Shown in pieces: positions 1-7,938 of a stretch of DNA of 37,918 nucleotides. The stretch lies in assembly GCA_902562135.1 (NCBI GenBank), contig CACESE010000001.1:94181-132098 (forward strand). The letters are read 5' to 3'. The position numbers were made by a program, and so were the translations under genes. The notes beneath the pieces were generated by a model. The model was not told the DNA's origin and did not search any database. It saw nothing but the letters and a program-made list of their open reading frames with translations. Position 1 is the stretch's first letter. Every line of letters begins with the position of its first letter. This DNA comes from an uncultured SAR86 cluster bacterium. Lineage in GTDB: Bacteria; Pseudomonadota; Gammaproteobacteria; Magnimaribacterales; AG-339-G14.

Positions 1-144
<144 letters not shown>

Positions 145-145
145 C

Positions 146-565
146 ATGATTTATCTAACGATTAAAACCATTCATATTGTTGCCGTAATTGCTTGGATGG
201 CAGCTTTGTTTTATTTGCCGAGGCTTTTCGTTTACCACGCTAAACATAATGAAGAAGAATTAATAAGCAGTGTGTTTAAAGTTATGGAATCAAGGTTACA
301 CAGTGTTATTGCAACTCCGTCTATGGCTGCAGTTTGGTTAACTGGAATATATCTGGTTTACGTACAAGGAAATCAATTTTGGCTTAATTTAAAAATATTT
401 TTTGTTTTTCTGATGACCCTTTATCATTTTTTCTTATTTTTCTCTTTAAAGAAATTTGAAGACGATTTGAATAATTTTTCAGAGAGGTTTTTTAGAATCA
501 TAAATGAGGTGCCTACGCTTTTAGTTATAATAATTGTAGGCTTAGTAGTTTTTAAACCTAGTTAG
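146..565 (+). CDS. hemJ: Protoporphyrinogen oxidase HemJ (UPF0093 membrane protein)
   Basis: This 139-residue protein is mostly hydrophobic, with about four membrane helices, the usual HemJ size and topology. The conserved N-terminal signature is present: a His in IKTIHIVAVIAW followed by ALFYLPRLFVYHA. So are a helix ending in LYHFFLFF and the C-terminal NEVPTLLVIIIVGLVVFKP block. HemJ oxidises protoporphyrinogen IX to protoporphyrin IX in the inner membrane and replaces HemG or HemY. It starts one base after the hemF stop, so two consecutive heme steps sit in one transcript. The family call is firm; activity is inferred from family and context. Confidence 0.9.
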   Translation: MIYLTIKTIHIVAVIAWMAALFYLPRLFVYHAKHNEEELISSVFKVMESRLHSVIATPSMAAVWLTGIYLVYVQGNQFWLNLKIFFVFLMTLYHFFLFFSLKKFEDDLNNFSERFFRIINEVPTLLVIIIVGLVVFKPS

Positions 566-570
566 TAATT

Positions 571-765
571 ATGAAAATTTTAAAAGTATTCGACGATGTC
601 GAATTAATTTTAGTCGACTTGGAAGTTAACATGGGCTCTGAGAAAAGAAGCGCTCCTACTTTGTGCGCAAGGTATCAAGGAAAAATTATTCCTCTAAACT
701 CTGCGCATGATGGACGACCAATTTTAATGAACGAGAATAATGCGCTTGATGATTTTGAATCTTAA
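571..765 (+). CDS. Small hypothetical protein (64 aa), unrecognised
   Basis: A 64-codon reading frame begins five bases after the hemJ stop and ends overlapping the convergent ubiH stop by three bases. I do not recognise the product. The predicted protein has no signal peptide or membrane segment. It begins MKILKVFDDVELILVDLEV, carries one Cys (LCARY), has a GKIIPLN segment that could be a short beta strand, and ends in an acidic NNALDDFES tail. A second in-frame ATG at residue 21 (MGSEKRSAP) could be an alternative start. Its tight spacing behind hemJ and filling of an otherwise empty gap favour a real gene, but no function is claimed. Confidence 0.55.
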   Translation: MKILKVFDDVELILVDLEVNMGSEKRSAPTLCARYQGKIIPLNSAHDGRPILMNENNALDDFES

Positions 766-1895
766 AGTTCTGTGGCTATTTCCATAAACTTTTTTTTCAA
801 CAAATCTGAATTATTTGTAATATTAAATGCGGAATTTCTTAAAAATCTTATCCATATATTCTTGGCTTCAAAGCCTCTTTTAAAAGCTTCCATGCTTGCT
901 GCAAGCGCCAAATTAATTGGAATTCTTTTCCTGTTATAAACCTGAGTTATTTTTTTTAATTCTAATTTACCGAAATCATTTATAGCTTCAGATAAACATT
1001 TTACATCTCCTAGTCCTGCGTTAAGACCTAAACCTGCAAGTGGATGGATTTGATGAGCTGCATCCCCAATTAAAAAGATTCCATTTTTGGCAAATGTTTT
1101 TGCAGAAAGGTGGTTAAGAGGAAAATGCTGAATTTCAGTCGAAAAAACTAAATCATCAAAAGTTTCCCCAAAATGATTATTTATTTCAGCAATAAATTCT
1201 TTTTTTTCTTTTTGTAAAAAAATGTAAGCAGACTTATCATCTATCGACCAAATCATTGTCAGTTCATCATCATTAATTGGCAAAAGGGCGAGAGGGCCAA
1301 TTTTTGTAAAAGTTTGTCTAATAGTAGAATCAGTAGAAGAAGTTTTTAAGTTAGCCACTAAAGCGGTTTGGTTATAACTCCATGATCTTGACTTAAATTT
1401 TCCCAAAGACCTCACAGCAGAATTAATTCCGTCGCAGCCGATTAGTATGTTGCAACTTAGTTCGTTATTATTTGTTTTGCAGGTAATTTTTTCATCATTT
1501 CTATTAATTTCTTCGAGTTTATTATCCCAATAAAATGATATTTCTTTTTTTTCTAAACTTTCCAATAAGTTTTTTTGAATATTACCTTCTGAAACAATAT
1601 GACCTAAAGGATTTAATCGAGCTTCATTCGCATCAAATTCTATATACCCAGAACCCTCTTGCTCCCAAACTTTTATTTTTTCGTAAGGAAATGCATTCGG
1701 AGATATTTTTTCCCAAACACCTAGCTTCTTTAAAAAACTTAAACTTTTTTGATTGATGGATAAATGTCTTTTGCTAAAAGATGCATGAGAATTTGACTCA
1801 ACAATACCTATCGAAAAATCTTTAGGATTTAAAGAGTCAGCTAGCGCTACTCCCATGACTCCGGAACCAACAATTAGAATATCATGATGAATCAT
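762..1895 (-). CDS. ubiH: UbiH/UbiF/VisC-type FAD-dependent ubiquinone biosynthesis hydroxylase
   Basis: The 377-residue protein has the three hallmarks of the UbiH/COQ6 flavoprotein hydroxylases. The N-terminal dinucleotide-binding motif is ILIVGSGVMGVALA, the middle motif is DGINSAVR, and the C-terminal FAD ribose motif is GDAAHQIHPLAGLGLNAG. These enzymes hydroxylate the ubiquinone ring using O2 and NAD(P)H. The gene starts inside the pepP stop (ATGA overlap at 1892-1895); pepP-ubiH is the classical gammaproteobacterial order, which is why UbiH is preferred over UbiF or UbiI. Exact ring-position specificity cannot be settled from sequence, and streamlined bacteria sometimes use one broad hydroxylase. 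The gene converges on the 64-aa ORF. Confidence 0.82.
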   Translation of the reverse strand: MIHHDILIVGSGVMGVALADSLNPKDFSIGIVESNSHASFSKRHLSINQKSLSFLKKLGVWEKISPNAFPYEKIKVWEQEGSGYIEFDANEARLNPLGHIVSEGNIQKNLLESLEKKEISFYWDNKLEEINRNDEKITCKTNNNELSCNILIGCDGINSAVRSLGKFKSRSWSYNQTALVANLKTSSTDSTIRQTFTKIGPLALLPINDDELTMIWSIDDKSAYIFLQKEKKEFIAEINNHFGETFDDLVFSTEIQHFPLNHLSAKTFAKNGIFLIGDAAHQIHPLAGLGLNAGLGDVKCLSEAINDFGKLELKKITQVYNRKRIPINLALAASMEAFKRGFEAKNIWIRFLRNSAFNITNNSDLLKKKFMEIATEL

Positions 1896-3133
1896 GTACT
1901 CATTAAGACTTCTATATCTTTAATTTCTTTTGGGACTAAATCAGTTAGAACTTCAAAACCTTTGTCAGTTACTAAAACGTTGTCCTCAATTCTAATGCCA
2001 ATGTTTTTATATTGATTAGGAACATTTAAATTTTCATTTATATAAATACCTGGCTCTATTGTAGTAATCATTCCTGGAGAATAGTCTACCCAATCTCCTT
2101 TTTCATTTTTTCCACCTACATCATGAACGTCTAAACCTAAATAATGACCTACGCGATGCATATAGAAGTCGAAATATTTGTTTGTTTCAATAACCTCATT
2201 TAAATCACCTTCTAATAATTTTAAATCCAATAACCCCTGGCTGATTATTTTTACAGAAGTCTCATGCGCCTTAAGAGGATTAGAGCCTGAAATGACTGTT
2301 TCAATTGATTTTTTACTAGCTTCTAGAACTATTTCATAAATTTCCCTTTGTTCTTTTGAAAATTTTCCGTTGACAGGAAAAGTTCTCGTGATATCGCTAG
2401 CATAATGATTTAACTCACATCCAGCATCAACTAGAACAAGATCCCCATCATTTAAGATGTCTTTATTATCATTGTAGTGAAGCACACAAGAATTTTTTCC
2501 TCCCCCAACAATAGAGGGATAAGCACAGGCTCTAGCTCCATGAGACATAAATTCATGAAGATACTCTGCTTCTAATTGGTATTCGTACATTCCAGGTTTT
2601 ACAGATTTCATAGCACGTATATGCGCTAATGAGGATATACGACAAGCTTCTTTTATAATTTTTAATTCTTCTTCAGATTTAATTGCTCTCATCTTAGAAA
2701 CTTCAAAATCTAAAGGTTTTATTGTTGATTCAGTGTTAGGCAGAAGTTTTTTTAATTTTTTAATTGATGATTCGAAACAGTAAATGTTCGCAAAATCTTT
2801 AACTAATTCAGGCAGAATATCTCTGCATTCACTTATAGATATTCCCCTGGTAGCTCCATATTTTTCTGTATTTTCTGGGCCCAGAATTTCGCCATCCCAT
2901 TGTTCTTTTAACTTATTTTTTTCTTTACAAAAAATTATGAAATTTTTTTCATCTAAAACAGCAATGGATTCAGATTCGGGAAAATTCGTCAAATAGCTAA
3001 AATTGCTATTTTGTCTAAAAGGATAATTTACATCACCATTTCTTATAATTTCTTCAGAGCCAAACAAAATGGCTACAGAGTTTTCTTCTAAAAGCTCTGA
3101 AAGGAATTGACGTCTTTTACTAAAAATATCCAT
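1892..3133 (-). CDS. pepP: Xaa-Pro aminopeptidase (aminopeptidase P)
   Basis: A 413-residue M24-family metallopeptidase that removes N-terminal residues preceding proline. An N-terminal AMP_N-like domain (about residues 1-140) precedes a pita-bread catalytic domain. All five dinuclear metal ligands can be placed: D236 (VLVDAG), D247 (SDITRTF), H330 (HRVGHYLGLDVHD), E360 (TTIEPGIY) and E383 (IRIEDNV). Their spacing matches E. coli PepP to within a residue. The gene leads the pepP-ubiH operon and is divergent from the coiled-coil/zapA operon. A TAAAAT box at 3140-3145 on the minus strand lies only six bases before the ATG, so the transcript may be leaderless. Confidence 0.93.
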   Translation of the reverse strand: MDIFSKRRQFLSELLEENSVAILFGSEEIIRNGDVNYPFRQNSNFSYLTNFPESESIAVLDEKNFIIFCKEKNKLKEQWDGEILGPENTEKYGATRGISISECRDILPELVKDFANIYCFESSIKKLKKLLPNTESTIKPLDFEVSKMRAIKSEEELKIIKEACRISSLAHIRAMKSVKPGMYEYQLEAEYLHEFMSHGARACAYPSIVGGGKNSCVLHYNDNKDILNDGDLVLVDAGCELNHYASDITRTFPVNGKFSKEQREIYEIVLEASKKSIETVISGSNPLKAHETSVKIISQGLLDLKLLEGDLNEVIETNKYFDFYMHRVGHYLGLDVHDVGGKNEKGDWVDYSPGMITTIEPGIYINENLNVPNQYKNIGIRIEDNVLVTDKGFEVLTDLVPKEIKDIEVLMST

Positions 3134-3187
3134 ATATATATTTTAGCTCATTGTGGAATGCGTTAAAGAGTAAGATTAGAATAAGGT
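3134..3187. promoter_or_regulatory. Divergent promoter region, pepP and zapA operons
   Basis: This 54-base spacer must drive both operons. On the minus strand TAAAAT (3140-3145) ends six bases before the pepP ATG. On the plus strand TAAGAT (3171-3176) or TAGAAT (3177-3182) lies 5-11 bases before the ATG at 3188. No good -35 element is visible for either. Positions of transcription starts are inferred. Confidence 0.45.
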
Positions 3188-3373
3188 ATGAATAATACTT
3201 TAGAGAGCAATGTAAAAGAGTTATTGACGCTTTCTAAAAAATTGAGAGAAGCTAATTTAGATTTAAGAAATAAAAATCAAAAACTTAAAGACGAAAACTT
3301 AAAACTAAAAGAAAAGCTTGAATTAACCGCCAATAAAATCGAAAATTTAATAGATAAACTGGAGTCTGTATGA
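3188..3373 (+). CDS. Small coiled-coil protein upstream of ZapA (TIGR02449/ZauP-like)
   Basis: This 61-residue protein is almost entirely a predicted coiled coil, with heptad-spaced leucines through LTLSKKLREANLDLRNKNQ and on to the end, and no membrane segment. A small coiled-coil gene immediately upstream of zapA is a conserved feature of many proteobacteria: TIGR02449 in gammaproteobacteria and ZauP in Caulobacter, where it acts with ZapA to bundle the Z-ring. Its last codons overlap the zapA start by ATGA at 3370-3373, implying translational coupling and stoichiometric production. A role as ZapA partner is inferred from position, size and coil; sequence identity to named members was not tested. 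Confidence 0.75.
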   Translation: MNNTLESNVKELLTLSKKLREANLDLRNKNQKLKDENLKLKEKLELTANKIENLIDKLESV

Positions 3374-3768
3374 GTAAAGATAATGATGAAATAATTTCAG
3401 TCAAAGTAGCAGGGACTGAATATCAACTGTATTGTCCAAAAGACGAACAAAGAGGTCTTTTGAACGCTGCTGATTATCTCAATAAAAAAGTAAGAAAAAT
3501 TAAAAGACAAGCAAAGTTTTTGAGCATGGAAAAGGCTTCAGTTTTAGCAGGTTTGGAAGTAGCCAATGAACTTTTGAATTCAGATAAGGTTGAAATAAAA
3601 GAACCTTTTGATAATTCTGATACTGAGAATGTTGAATCAACTGAATCTTCTGAATTAACTGAACAAATTGAATCAACTAAAACTGAGACACCTAAGCAAA
3701 AAGAAGAAAATTCTGATGATTTAAGTATTAAGTTAGTTTCTGAAATTTCTGAGTTATCAAAATTATAA
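3370..3768 (+). CDS. zapA: Cell division protein ZapA with acidic low-complexity tail
   Basis: Residues 1-70 match the ZapA head domain: VKVAGTEYQLYCPKDEQRGL, then a helix with AADYLNKKVRKI and ASVLAGLEVANELL. ZapA binds and cross-links FtsZ filaments at the division site. Its placement between the coiled-coil gene and 6S RNA/ygfA is the classical gammaproteobacterial order. The protein is 132 residues against about 109 in E. coli. The region that normally forms the long dimerising coil is instead a Ser/Thr/Glu-rich segment (about 76-118) with repeated ESTE-type units, followed by a short amphipathic end (SIKLVSEISELSKL). An 11-base exact repeat at 3632-3642 and 3668-3678 underlies part of it. 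Confidence 0.88.
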   Translation: MSKDNDEIISVKVAGTEYQLYCPKDEQRGLLNAADYLNKKVRKIKRQAKFLSMEKASVLAGLEVANELLNSDKVEIKEPFDNSDTENVESTESSELTEQIESTKTETPKQKEENSDDLSIKLVSEISELSKL

Positions 3769-3771
3769 AAT

Positions 3772-3780
3772 TGTTATAAT
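3772..3780 (+). promoter_or_regulatory. Extended -10 promoter of 6S RNA
   Basis: TGTTATAAT is a perfect extended -10 element (TGn plus TATAAT at 3775-3780). It starts four bases after the zapA stop and lies seven bases before the first base of the 6S closing stem, exactly where a sigma-70 promoter should be. The -35 region would fall inside the end of zapA (TTATCA at 3754-3759 is weak). Confidence 0.7.
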
Positions 3781-3786
3781 CTATTT

Positions 3787-3958
3787 TGCTTTCTGGGTTA
3801 TTTGCCAGCCAAATAACACTTCGAGCCGATACAATAAAATAAGGGAACTTGATACTTATTTTTGTTGAGCACCCAATAGGATTGCCTGAAAAAATAGTGA
3901 TTTTTCCCGACCTGAACTTTTCGGTTCGGGTAAATTTCGCAGCGATAACTTGGAAAGC
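3787..3958 (+). ncRNA. ssrS: 6S RNA (SsrS)
   Basis: The zapA-ygfA gap holds a 6S RNA, which binds sigma-70 RNA polymerase by imitating an open promoter and serves as template for product RNAs. The ends pair in a stem of about 13 base pairs: GCTTTCTGGGTTAT at 3788-3801 with ATAACTTGGAAAGC at 3945-3958, including G-U pairs. The conserved GAGCCGATA (3823-3831) matches the E. coli 6S segment, followed by an apical arm (CAATAAAA.. with ..TTTTTGTTG, about 3832-3866) and GAGCA. A small hairpin near the 3' side (3906-3930, CCCGACC with GGTTCGGG) is the usual extra hairpin. Length is about 170 nt. Position between zapA and ygfA is the conserved location; ygfA starts 11 bases downstream and is probably processed from the same transcript. 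Confidence 0.9.
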
Positions 3959-3969
3959 CCTTTAAAAAA

Positions 3970-4539
3970 ATGCAAAAACGAGAAGCAAGAGATTTCGTTA
4001 AAAATAAAATGGATGCTGCCTCGTCAACAGATTTAAAGAAATTTAACGAAAGTATTTTTATAAATTTTAAAAAATTATTTGATTTAAATAATCCTCTTAA
4101 AATTGGTTCGTACATTTCAAAAGAAAACGAAGTGTCTACGGATAAAATAAATAAATTTATACTTGATCAAGGAAGCTCGCTTTACTTACCCAAAATTTTT
4201 AATTCTAAACATTCAAAAAAACTAAAGTTTTATCAATTCAATGAAGACGATTCGTTAGAACAAAATAAATTTGGAGTATTAGAACCGTTAGGATTAGGAA
4301 AATCGTTAAAACCTAAGTATTTAGATTTGATTATTATTCCTGTTAGGGGCATAAATAAAAATAATAAACGCTTAGGTTATGGGGGAGGGTATTATGATAG
4401 AAGTTTGGCTAAAGAAAAAAAACTTAAATTCCTTACAATATGTTTTGACTTTCAAAAAAACTTATCTTTTAGAAGTCAAAAACATGACATTGAAATATCA
4501 ACAATTATTTCTCCTAATGGTTACTTAAGAAAAGCTTGA
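3970..4539 (+). CDS. ygfA: 5-formyltetrahydrofolate cyclo-ligase (YgfA/MTHFS)
   Basis: A 189-residue member of the MTHFS family, which converts 5-formyl-THF to 5,10-methenyl-THF using ATP. An N-terminal basic stretch (MQKREARDFVKNKM) resembles the family start, and the signature RLGYGGGYYDRSL binds the nucleotide and folate. Its position directly after 6S RNA is the conserved ssrS-ygfA arrangement. In E. coli the two are co-transcribed, so expression probably follows the 6S promoter at 3772. The final 19 bases overlap the convergent ilvA end. Confidence 0.9.
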   Translation: MQKREARDFVKNKMDAASSTDLKKFNESIFINFKKLFDLNNPLKIGSYISKENEVSTDKINKFILDQGSSLYLPKIFNSKHSKKLKFYQFNEDDSLEQNKFGVLEPLGLGKSLKPKYLDLIIIPVRGINKNNKRLGYGGGYYDRSLAKEKKLKFLTICFDFQKNLSFRSQKHDIEISTIISPNGYLRKA

Positions 4540-6053
4540 TAACCTTTGTTTTCAGTAACTCTGGTAAAAGGGTATTCTGTAGCTAATAAATCTAATTCAA
4601 GTTTTTCTTTTTGCGATTTATCTATCGAAAATCCAACTAAAGCTCCACCATATATGGATCCTTGATTTTTATAATGAAACATACTTATGTTCCATTTATC
4701 TTGAAGTAAATTCAAAAATTCCATAAGCGCTCCAGGTCTTTCAGGAAAATCAACTTTGAAAACTTCTTCAATGTTTCCAAAAGGTAAGTTGCCTGCTCTG
4801 CCTCCTGTCATATATCTCAGATGTACTTTTGAAATCTCATCTTCAGTTAAATCTATTAGTTTAAATTTCTTTTTCTCCAATTCGTTTACAAAACTTTTCT
4901 TTGTTTTTGAATTCAGAGGTAATTCAACTCCTAAAAGAATTTTACCGATCTCAGTATCATCTACTCTATAACTAAATTCTGTTATATTTTTTTTCCCCAC
5001 GGCTTTACAAAGTTTTCTAAAACTTCCCTTTATCTCTGGAACTTCAACACTAAAAATTAATTCTTTTCCCTCTCCCATCTTTGATCTTTCTACAATATGT
5101 GAGAGTGATTCAAAATTTAAATTTGAACCACAATAAGTTGCAATCAAATTTTTATCAATAATTTTTTTCTTAGCTACGTATTTTTTCAAACCCGCTAATG
5201 CCAGAGCCCCAGTGGGTTCAGGAACGGTTCGCGTGTCAATGAAAGTATCTTTTACGGCTGCACATATTTCATCTGTCGTAACAGTAATTGAATCATCTAT
5301 CCATTCTTCAATGACTTTAAAGTTATTTAAACCTATTTGTTTTGCTGCTGCTCCATCCGCAAACAAGCCAACTTTTTCAAGTTTTATTCTTTTACCAAGC
5401 TTGAGAGACTTGTTTAGGCCAGCTGCATCCTCAGCTTCAACTGCAATAATCTTTATATTTGGTTGTTTATTTTTTATATAGGCGCCAACTCCAGATATCA
5501 GACCTCCTCCACCTACCGCGACAAAAATGGCATCTAATTTATTTTCAAAGTCCTCAAGAATTTCTTTTCCGATGGTGCCTTGACCTGATATGACCTCCGG
5601 ATCGTCAAAAGGATGAATAAAAGGTAACTTATTGTTTTCACAAAATTTTAAAGCTGCATCTAATGCTTCATCAAAATTATCTCCGACCAGCATAACTTTT
5701 GACTTCATTTTTTTTACTTCATCAATTTTTATTGTAGGTGTAGTTCTTGGCATAAATATCGTCGCTTTAATTTTTAAGGTCCTTGCTGAATATGCAACTC
5801 CTTGAGCATGATTTCCTGCCGAAGCAGTTACAACATGCTTTACAGACTGTTTAGAAACTAAAGTCTTAATCTTGTTATATGCGCCTCTAATTTTAAAAGA
5901 ATGGGTTGGTTGTAAATCTTCTCTTTTTAAATAAATTTTATTTTTAGTACTTAAGGATATGTTTTCTGCAAAGGTAATAGGAGATTTAATAACTACGTCA
6001 TAAATGTTAGTCGAATCAATTTTTTTTACGTATTTTTTACTATTTTTTAACAT
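4521..6053 (-). CDS. ilvA: Biosynthetic threonine dehydratase (threonine deaminase)
   Basis: A 510-residue PLP enzyme that deaminates threonine to 2-oxobutanoate, the first committed step to isoleucine. The PLP lysine is K54 in PTHSFKIRGAYNKI. The substrate/phosphate loops are TASAGNHAQGVAYSA and the glycine-rich VGGGGLISG. Length and two C-terminal ACT-like regulatory repeats (about 325-415 and 425-505) mark the isoleucine-inhibited biosynthetic form rather than the short catabolic TdcB. It is divergent from rpiA, a frequent neighbour in gammaproteobacteria, and converges with ygfA with a 19-base overlap. ilvD and ilvI/ilvH further along the window supply later steps. Confidence 0.95.
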   Translation of the reverse strand: MLKNSKKYVKKIDSTNIYDVVIKSPITFAENISLSTKNKIYLKREDLQPTHSFKIRGAYNKIKTLVSKQSVKHVVTASAGNHAQGVAYSARTLKIKATIFMPRTTPTIKIDEVKKMKSKVMLVGDNFDEALDAALKFCENNKLPFIHPFDDPEVISGQGTIGKEILEDFENKLDAIFVAVGGGGLISGVGAYIKNKQPNIKIIAVEAEDAAGLNKSLKLGKRIKLEKVGLFADGAAAKQIGLNNFKVIEEWIDDSITVTTDEICAAVKDTFIDTRTVPEPTGALALAGLKKYVAKKKIIDKNLIATYCGSNLNFESLSHIVERSKMGEGKELIFSVEVPEIKGSFRKLCKAVGKKNITEFSYRVDDTEIGKILLGVELPLNSKTKKSFVNELEKKKFKLIDLTEDEISKVHLRYMTGGRAGNLPFGNIEEVFKVDFPERPGALMEFLNLLQDKWNISMFHYKNQGSIYGGALVGFSIDKSQKEKLELDLLATEYPFTRVTENKGYQAFLK

Positions 6054-6121
6054 GGCTATCTTTTAAGCTGAGCATTATACTTTTAGAATAGGTAAGTGCC
6101 ACAACTTAAGAAAACTTTTCA
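6054..6121. promoter_or_regulatory. Divergent ilvA/rpiA promoter region
   Basis: Opposite -10 boxes overlap. On the minus strand TATAAT lies at 6074-6079, giving an ilvA leader of about 14 bases. On the plus strand TATACT lies at 6076-6081, giving an rpiA leader of about 34 bases. Polymerase binding for the two genes would be mutually exclusive if both boxes are used. The -35 elements are weak (minus-strand TTGTGG at 6099-6104). Confidence 0.5.
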
Positions 6122-6781
6122 ATGAATTCAAAAGAGAAAGCTGCAAGATCTGCATATGAAAAAATTCAAAGTAAGTTTCATAAAGATTTCATATTAGGTA
6201 TCGGGACTGGTTCTACCACAAATTATTTTATAGAGATCTTAAAAGAAGAAAATCCTGAAATGAAATGCTTTGTTTCAAGTTCGATAGCAAGTTCAAATTT
6301 ATTAAAGGATGCTGGGTATGATGATGCAGAATTAAATGATGTTGGCGGCCCAGATGTATATGTTGACGGTGCAGACGAAGTCAATCCTAAATTTGAGGCA
6401 ATTAAAGGCGGTGGTGGCGCATTAACAAGAGAAAAAATAATAGCGTCAGCTTCAAAAAAATTCATTTGCATTGTTGACGATTCAAAAATAGTAAAAAAGT
6501 TTGGTAATTTTCCAGTGGCAGTTGAGGTAATACCAATGGCAAGGAGTTATGTTTCTAGGCAAATAGTTGCGATGGGATGCAGACCAACTTATAGAATAGG
6601 ATTCGTAACAGATAATGGTAATCAAATAATTGATGTGCTTAATTTAAACTTTGATGTTCCATACGAAACAGAAATGAAACTGAATAAAATTCCAGGCGTC
6701 GTAGAAAACGGTATTTTTTCGGCAAGAAAAGCCGATGTAGTTATTGTGTCTGATGGAGAGAGAACCTACGAGTTAGAGTAA
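6122..6781 (+). CDS. rpiA: Ribose-5-phosphate isomerase A
   Basis: A 219-residue RpiA that interconverts ribose 5-phosphate and ribulose 5-phosphate in the pentose phosphate pathway. The family motifs are all present: LGIGTGSTTNYF for phosphate binding, DGADEVNP with the catalytic-site acids, KGGGGALTREKI, and the late VVENGIF. The length equals that of E. coli RpiA (219 aa). Its last nine bases overlap the convergent glutathione peroxidase gene. Confidence 0.96.
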   Translation: MNSKEKAARSAYEKIQSKFHKDFILGIGTGSTTNYFIEILKEENPEMKCFVSSSIASSNLLKDAGYDDAELNDVGGPDVYVDGADEVNPKFEAIKGGGGALTREKIIASASKKFICIVDDSKIVKKFGNFPVAVEVIPMARSYVSRQIVAMGCRPTYRIGFVTDNGNQIIDVLNLNFDVPYETEMKLNKIPGVVENGIFSARKADVVIVSDGERTYELE

Positions 6782-7324
6782 TTTCTCTATTTTGCTAAGT
6801 ATACTTTGATCATTAGGTTCTACATTACTGGAAAACACATGTGTTTCCGAACCATTTTTTGAAATCAAGATTTTCGTAAAGTTCCAAGACGGTGGCTGAC
6901 CTGTCTTTTCGTTTAAGCTTTTGTAAAAAGTATTAGCTTTGTTACCTTTTACGCTTGAAGTAGCAAATAGTGGAAAGGTGACTCCGTAACTTGATTCACA
7001 GAAATCTTTTACTTTTTCTTCGGAATTGTATTCTTGAAACATGAAATCTCTGGAAGGAAATCCTAAAATTACAAAATCTTCTTTATTATATTTTGAATAA
7101 AGTTTTTGAAGGTTTTCATATTGGTAGGTAAAGCCGCATCTACTAGCTACGTTAACCACCATTATGACTTTGTTCTTGTATTTACAGAGGTTTTCAAAAT
7201 TTTGAGAATCTAAGATTCTAATCTCATGATCTAAGAACGACGGGCAATTATCATTAACTTTTTCCGTACCTATTGAAAAGCCATAGGCGGAGTAAACTAA
7301 AAAAAATAAATAAAAGTATTTCAT
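6773..7324 (-). CDS. Exported glutathione peroxidase-family thiol peroxidase
   Basis: A 183-residue glutathione peroxidase-fold protein with an N-terminal signal sequence (MKYFYLFFLVYSAYGFS), so it probably works in the periplasm. The catalytic tetrad is intact: C63 in NVASRCGFTYQYENL, Q97 in FMFQE, and W147-N148 in SWNFTKILI. A cysteine replaces selenocysteine. The usual FPCNQF loop reads FPSRDF, so that loop cysteine is missing. C109 (DFCESSYGVTFPLF) and two upstream cysteines (C27, C47) remain as candidate resolving residues. The gene is last in the lnt operon, two bases after the L,D-transpeptidase stop. The physiological reductant is not visible from sequence. Confidence 0.85.
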   Translation of the reverse strand: MKYFYLFFLVYSAYGFSIGTEKVNDNCPSFLDHEIRILDSQNFENLCKYKNKVIMVVNVASRCGFTYQYENLQKLYSKYNKEDFVILGFPSRDFMFQEYNSEEKVKDFCESSYGVTFPLFATSSVKGNKANTFYKSLNEKTGQPPSWNFTKILISKNGSETHVFSSNVEPNDQSILSKIEKLL

Positions 7325-7326
7325 AA

Positions 7327-7938
7327 TTAAAAATATTGTGTCTTTTTACTATAAATCAATACTTTTGTATTCTCTTTAACCCTGTTAAACAATTTAATTA
7401 CATCCTTATTCTTCATTCTTATACAACCAATTGAGGCAGGCTTGCCGATAAGTCCCTCTTCGGCAGTGCCGTGGATATAAATAAATCTTTCTTTTGAATC
7501 CACCTCTCCACCTTTATTTATTCCCTCCTCAAGCCCGTCTAACCATAGTATTCTTGATGTGATCACATCTTCGGGAATATCAATTTGTTCTCTAATAGGT
7601 TCAATTACTTCTTGAGTCCATTTTCTACCTTTCAACACAGCTCCAAAGGGTAAATTTTCTCCAATCTTTTCTGCGACAATGTGTTCACCAAATGGAGTTT
7701 TATAACTATTTTTTTCATTCCCTAATCCATTTACTGATGATGATATAGGGTAGGTGTAAGTTCTAAATCTCGATTTATAAATTAACTCTTGTTTATCAAT
7801 ATTTATTAAAATGTAAGAGTCATTTTTATTTTGATTTATAAAGTTCTGGACAAAATCATTGTCTAAATTTTTGTCACTCACAGTAGTAGCACATCCAATA
7901 AAAAGAAATGAAAGAAAAAAAATTTTATAAATTTTCAC
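7327..7938 (-). CDS. L,D-transpeptidase (YkuD/ErfK family) lipoprotein
   Basis: A 203-residue protein with a lipoprotein signal (lipobox LFIGC, lipidated Cys16) and a YkuD catalytic domain. The catalytic pattern is YIHGTAEEGLIGKPASIGC followed by IRM, with H156 and nucleophile C172. Such enzymes cross-link peptidoglycan through meso-DAP 3-3 bonds or attach proteins to it. The start codon is GTG, read directly after the lnt stop (TAAGTG), so translation is probably coupled to lnt. Being encoded beside the enzyme that completes lipoprotein acylation suits a lipoprotein, although the link is positional only. Confidence 0.9.
   Translation of the reverse strand: MKIYKIFFLSFLFIGCATTVSDKNLDNDFVQNFINQNKNDSYILINIDKQELIYKSRFRTYTYPISSSVNGLGNEKNSYKTPFGEHIVAEKIGENLPFGAVLKGRKWTQEVIEPIREQIDIPEDVITSRILWLDGLEEGINKGGEVDSKERFIYIHGTAEEGLIGKPASIGCIRMKNKDVIKLFNRVKENTKVLIYSKKTQYF

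Noticed and set aside
3798-4115. A 105-codon reading frame on the minus strand across the zapA-ygfA gap.
   Set aside because: It is antisense to the 6S RNA and the start of ygfA. The sequence is explained by 6S structure and the ygfA coding frame, and the predicted protein shows no family features.
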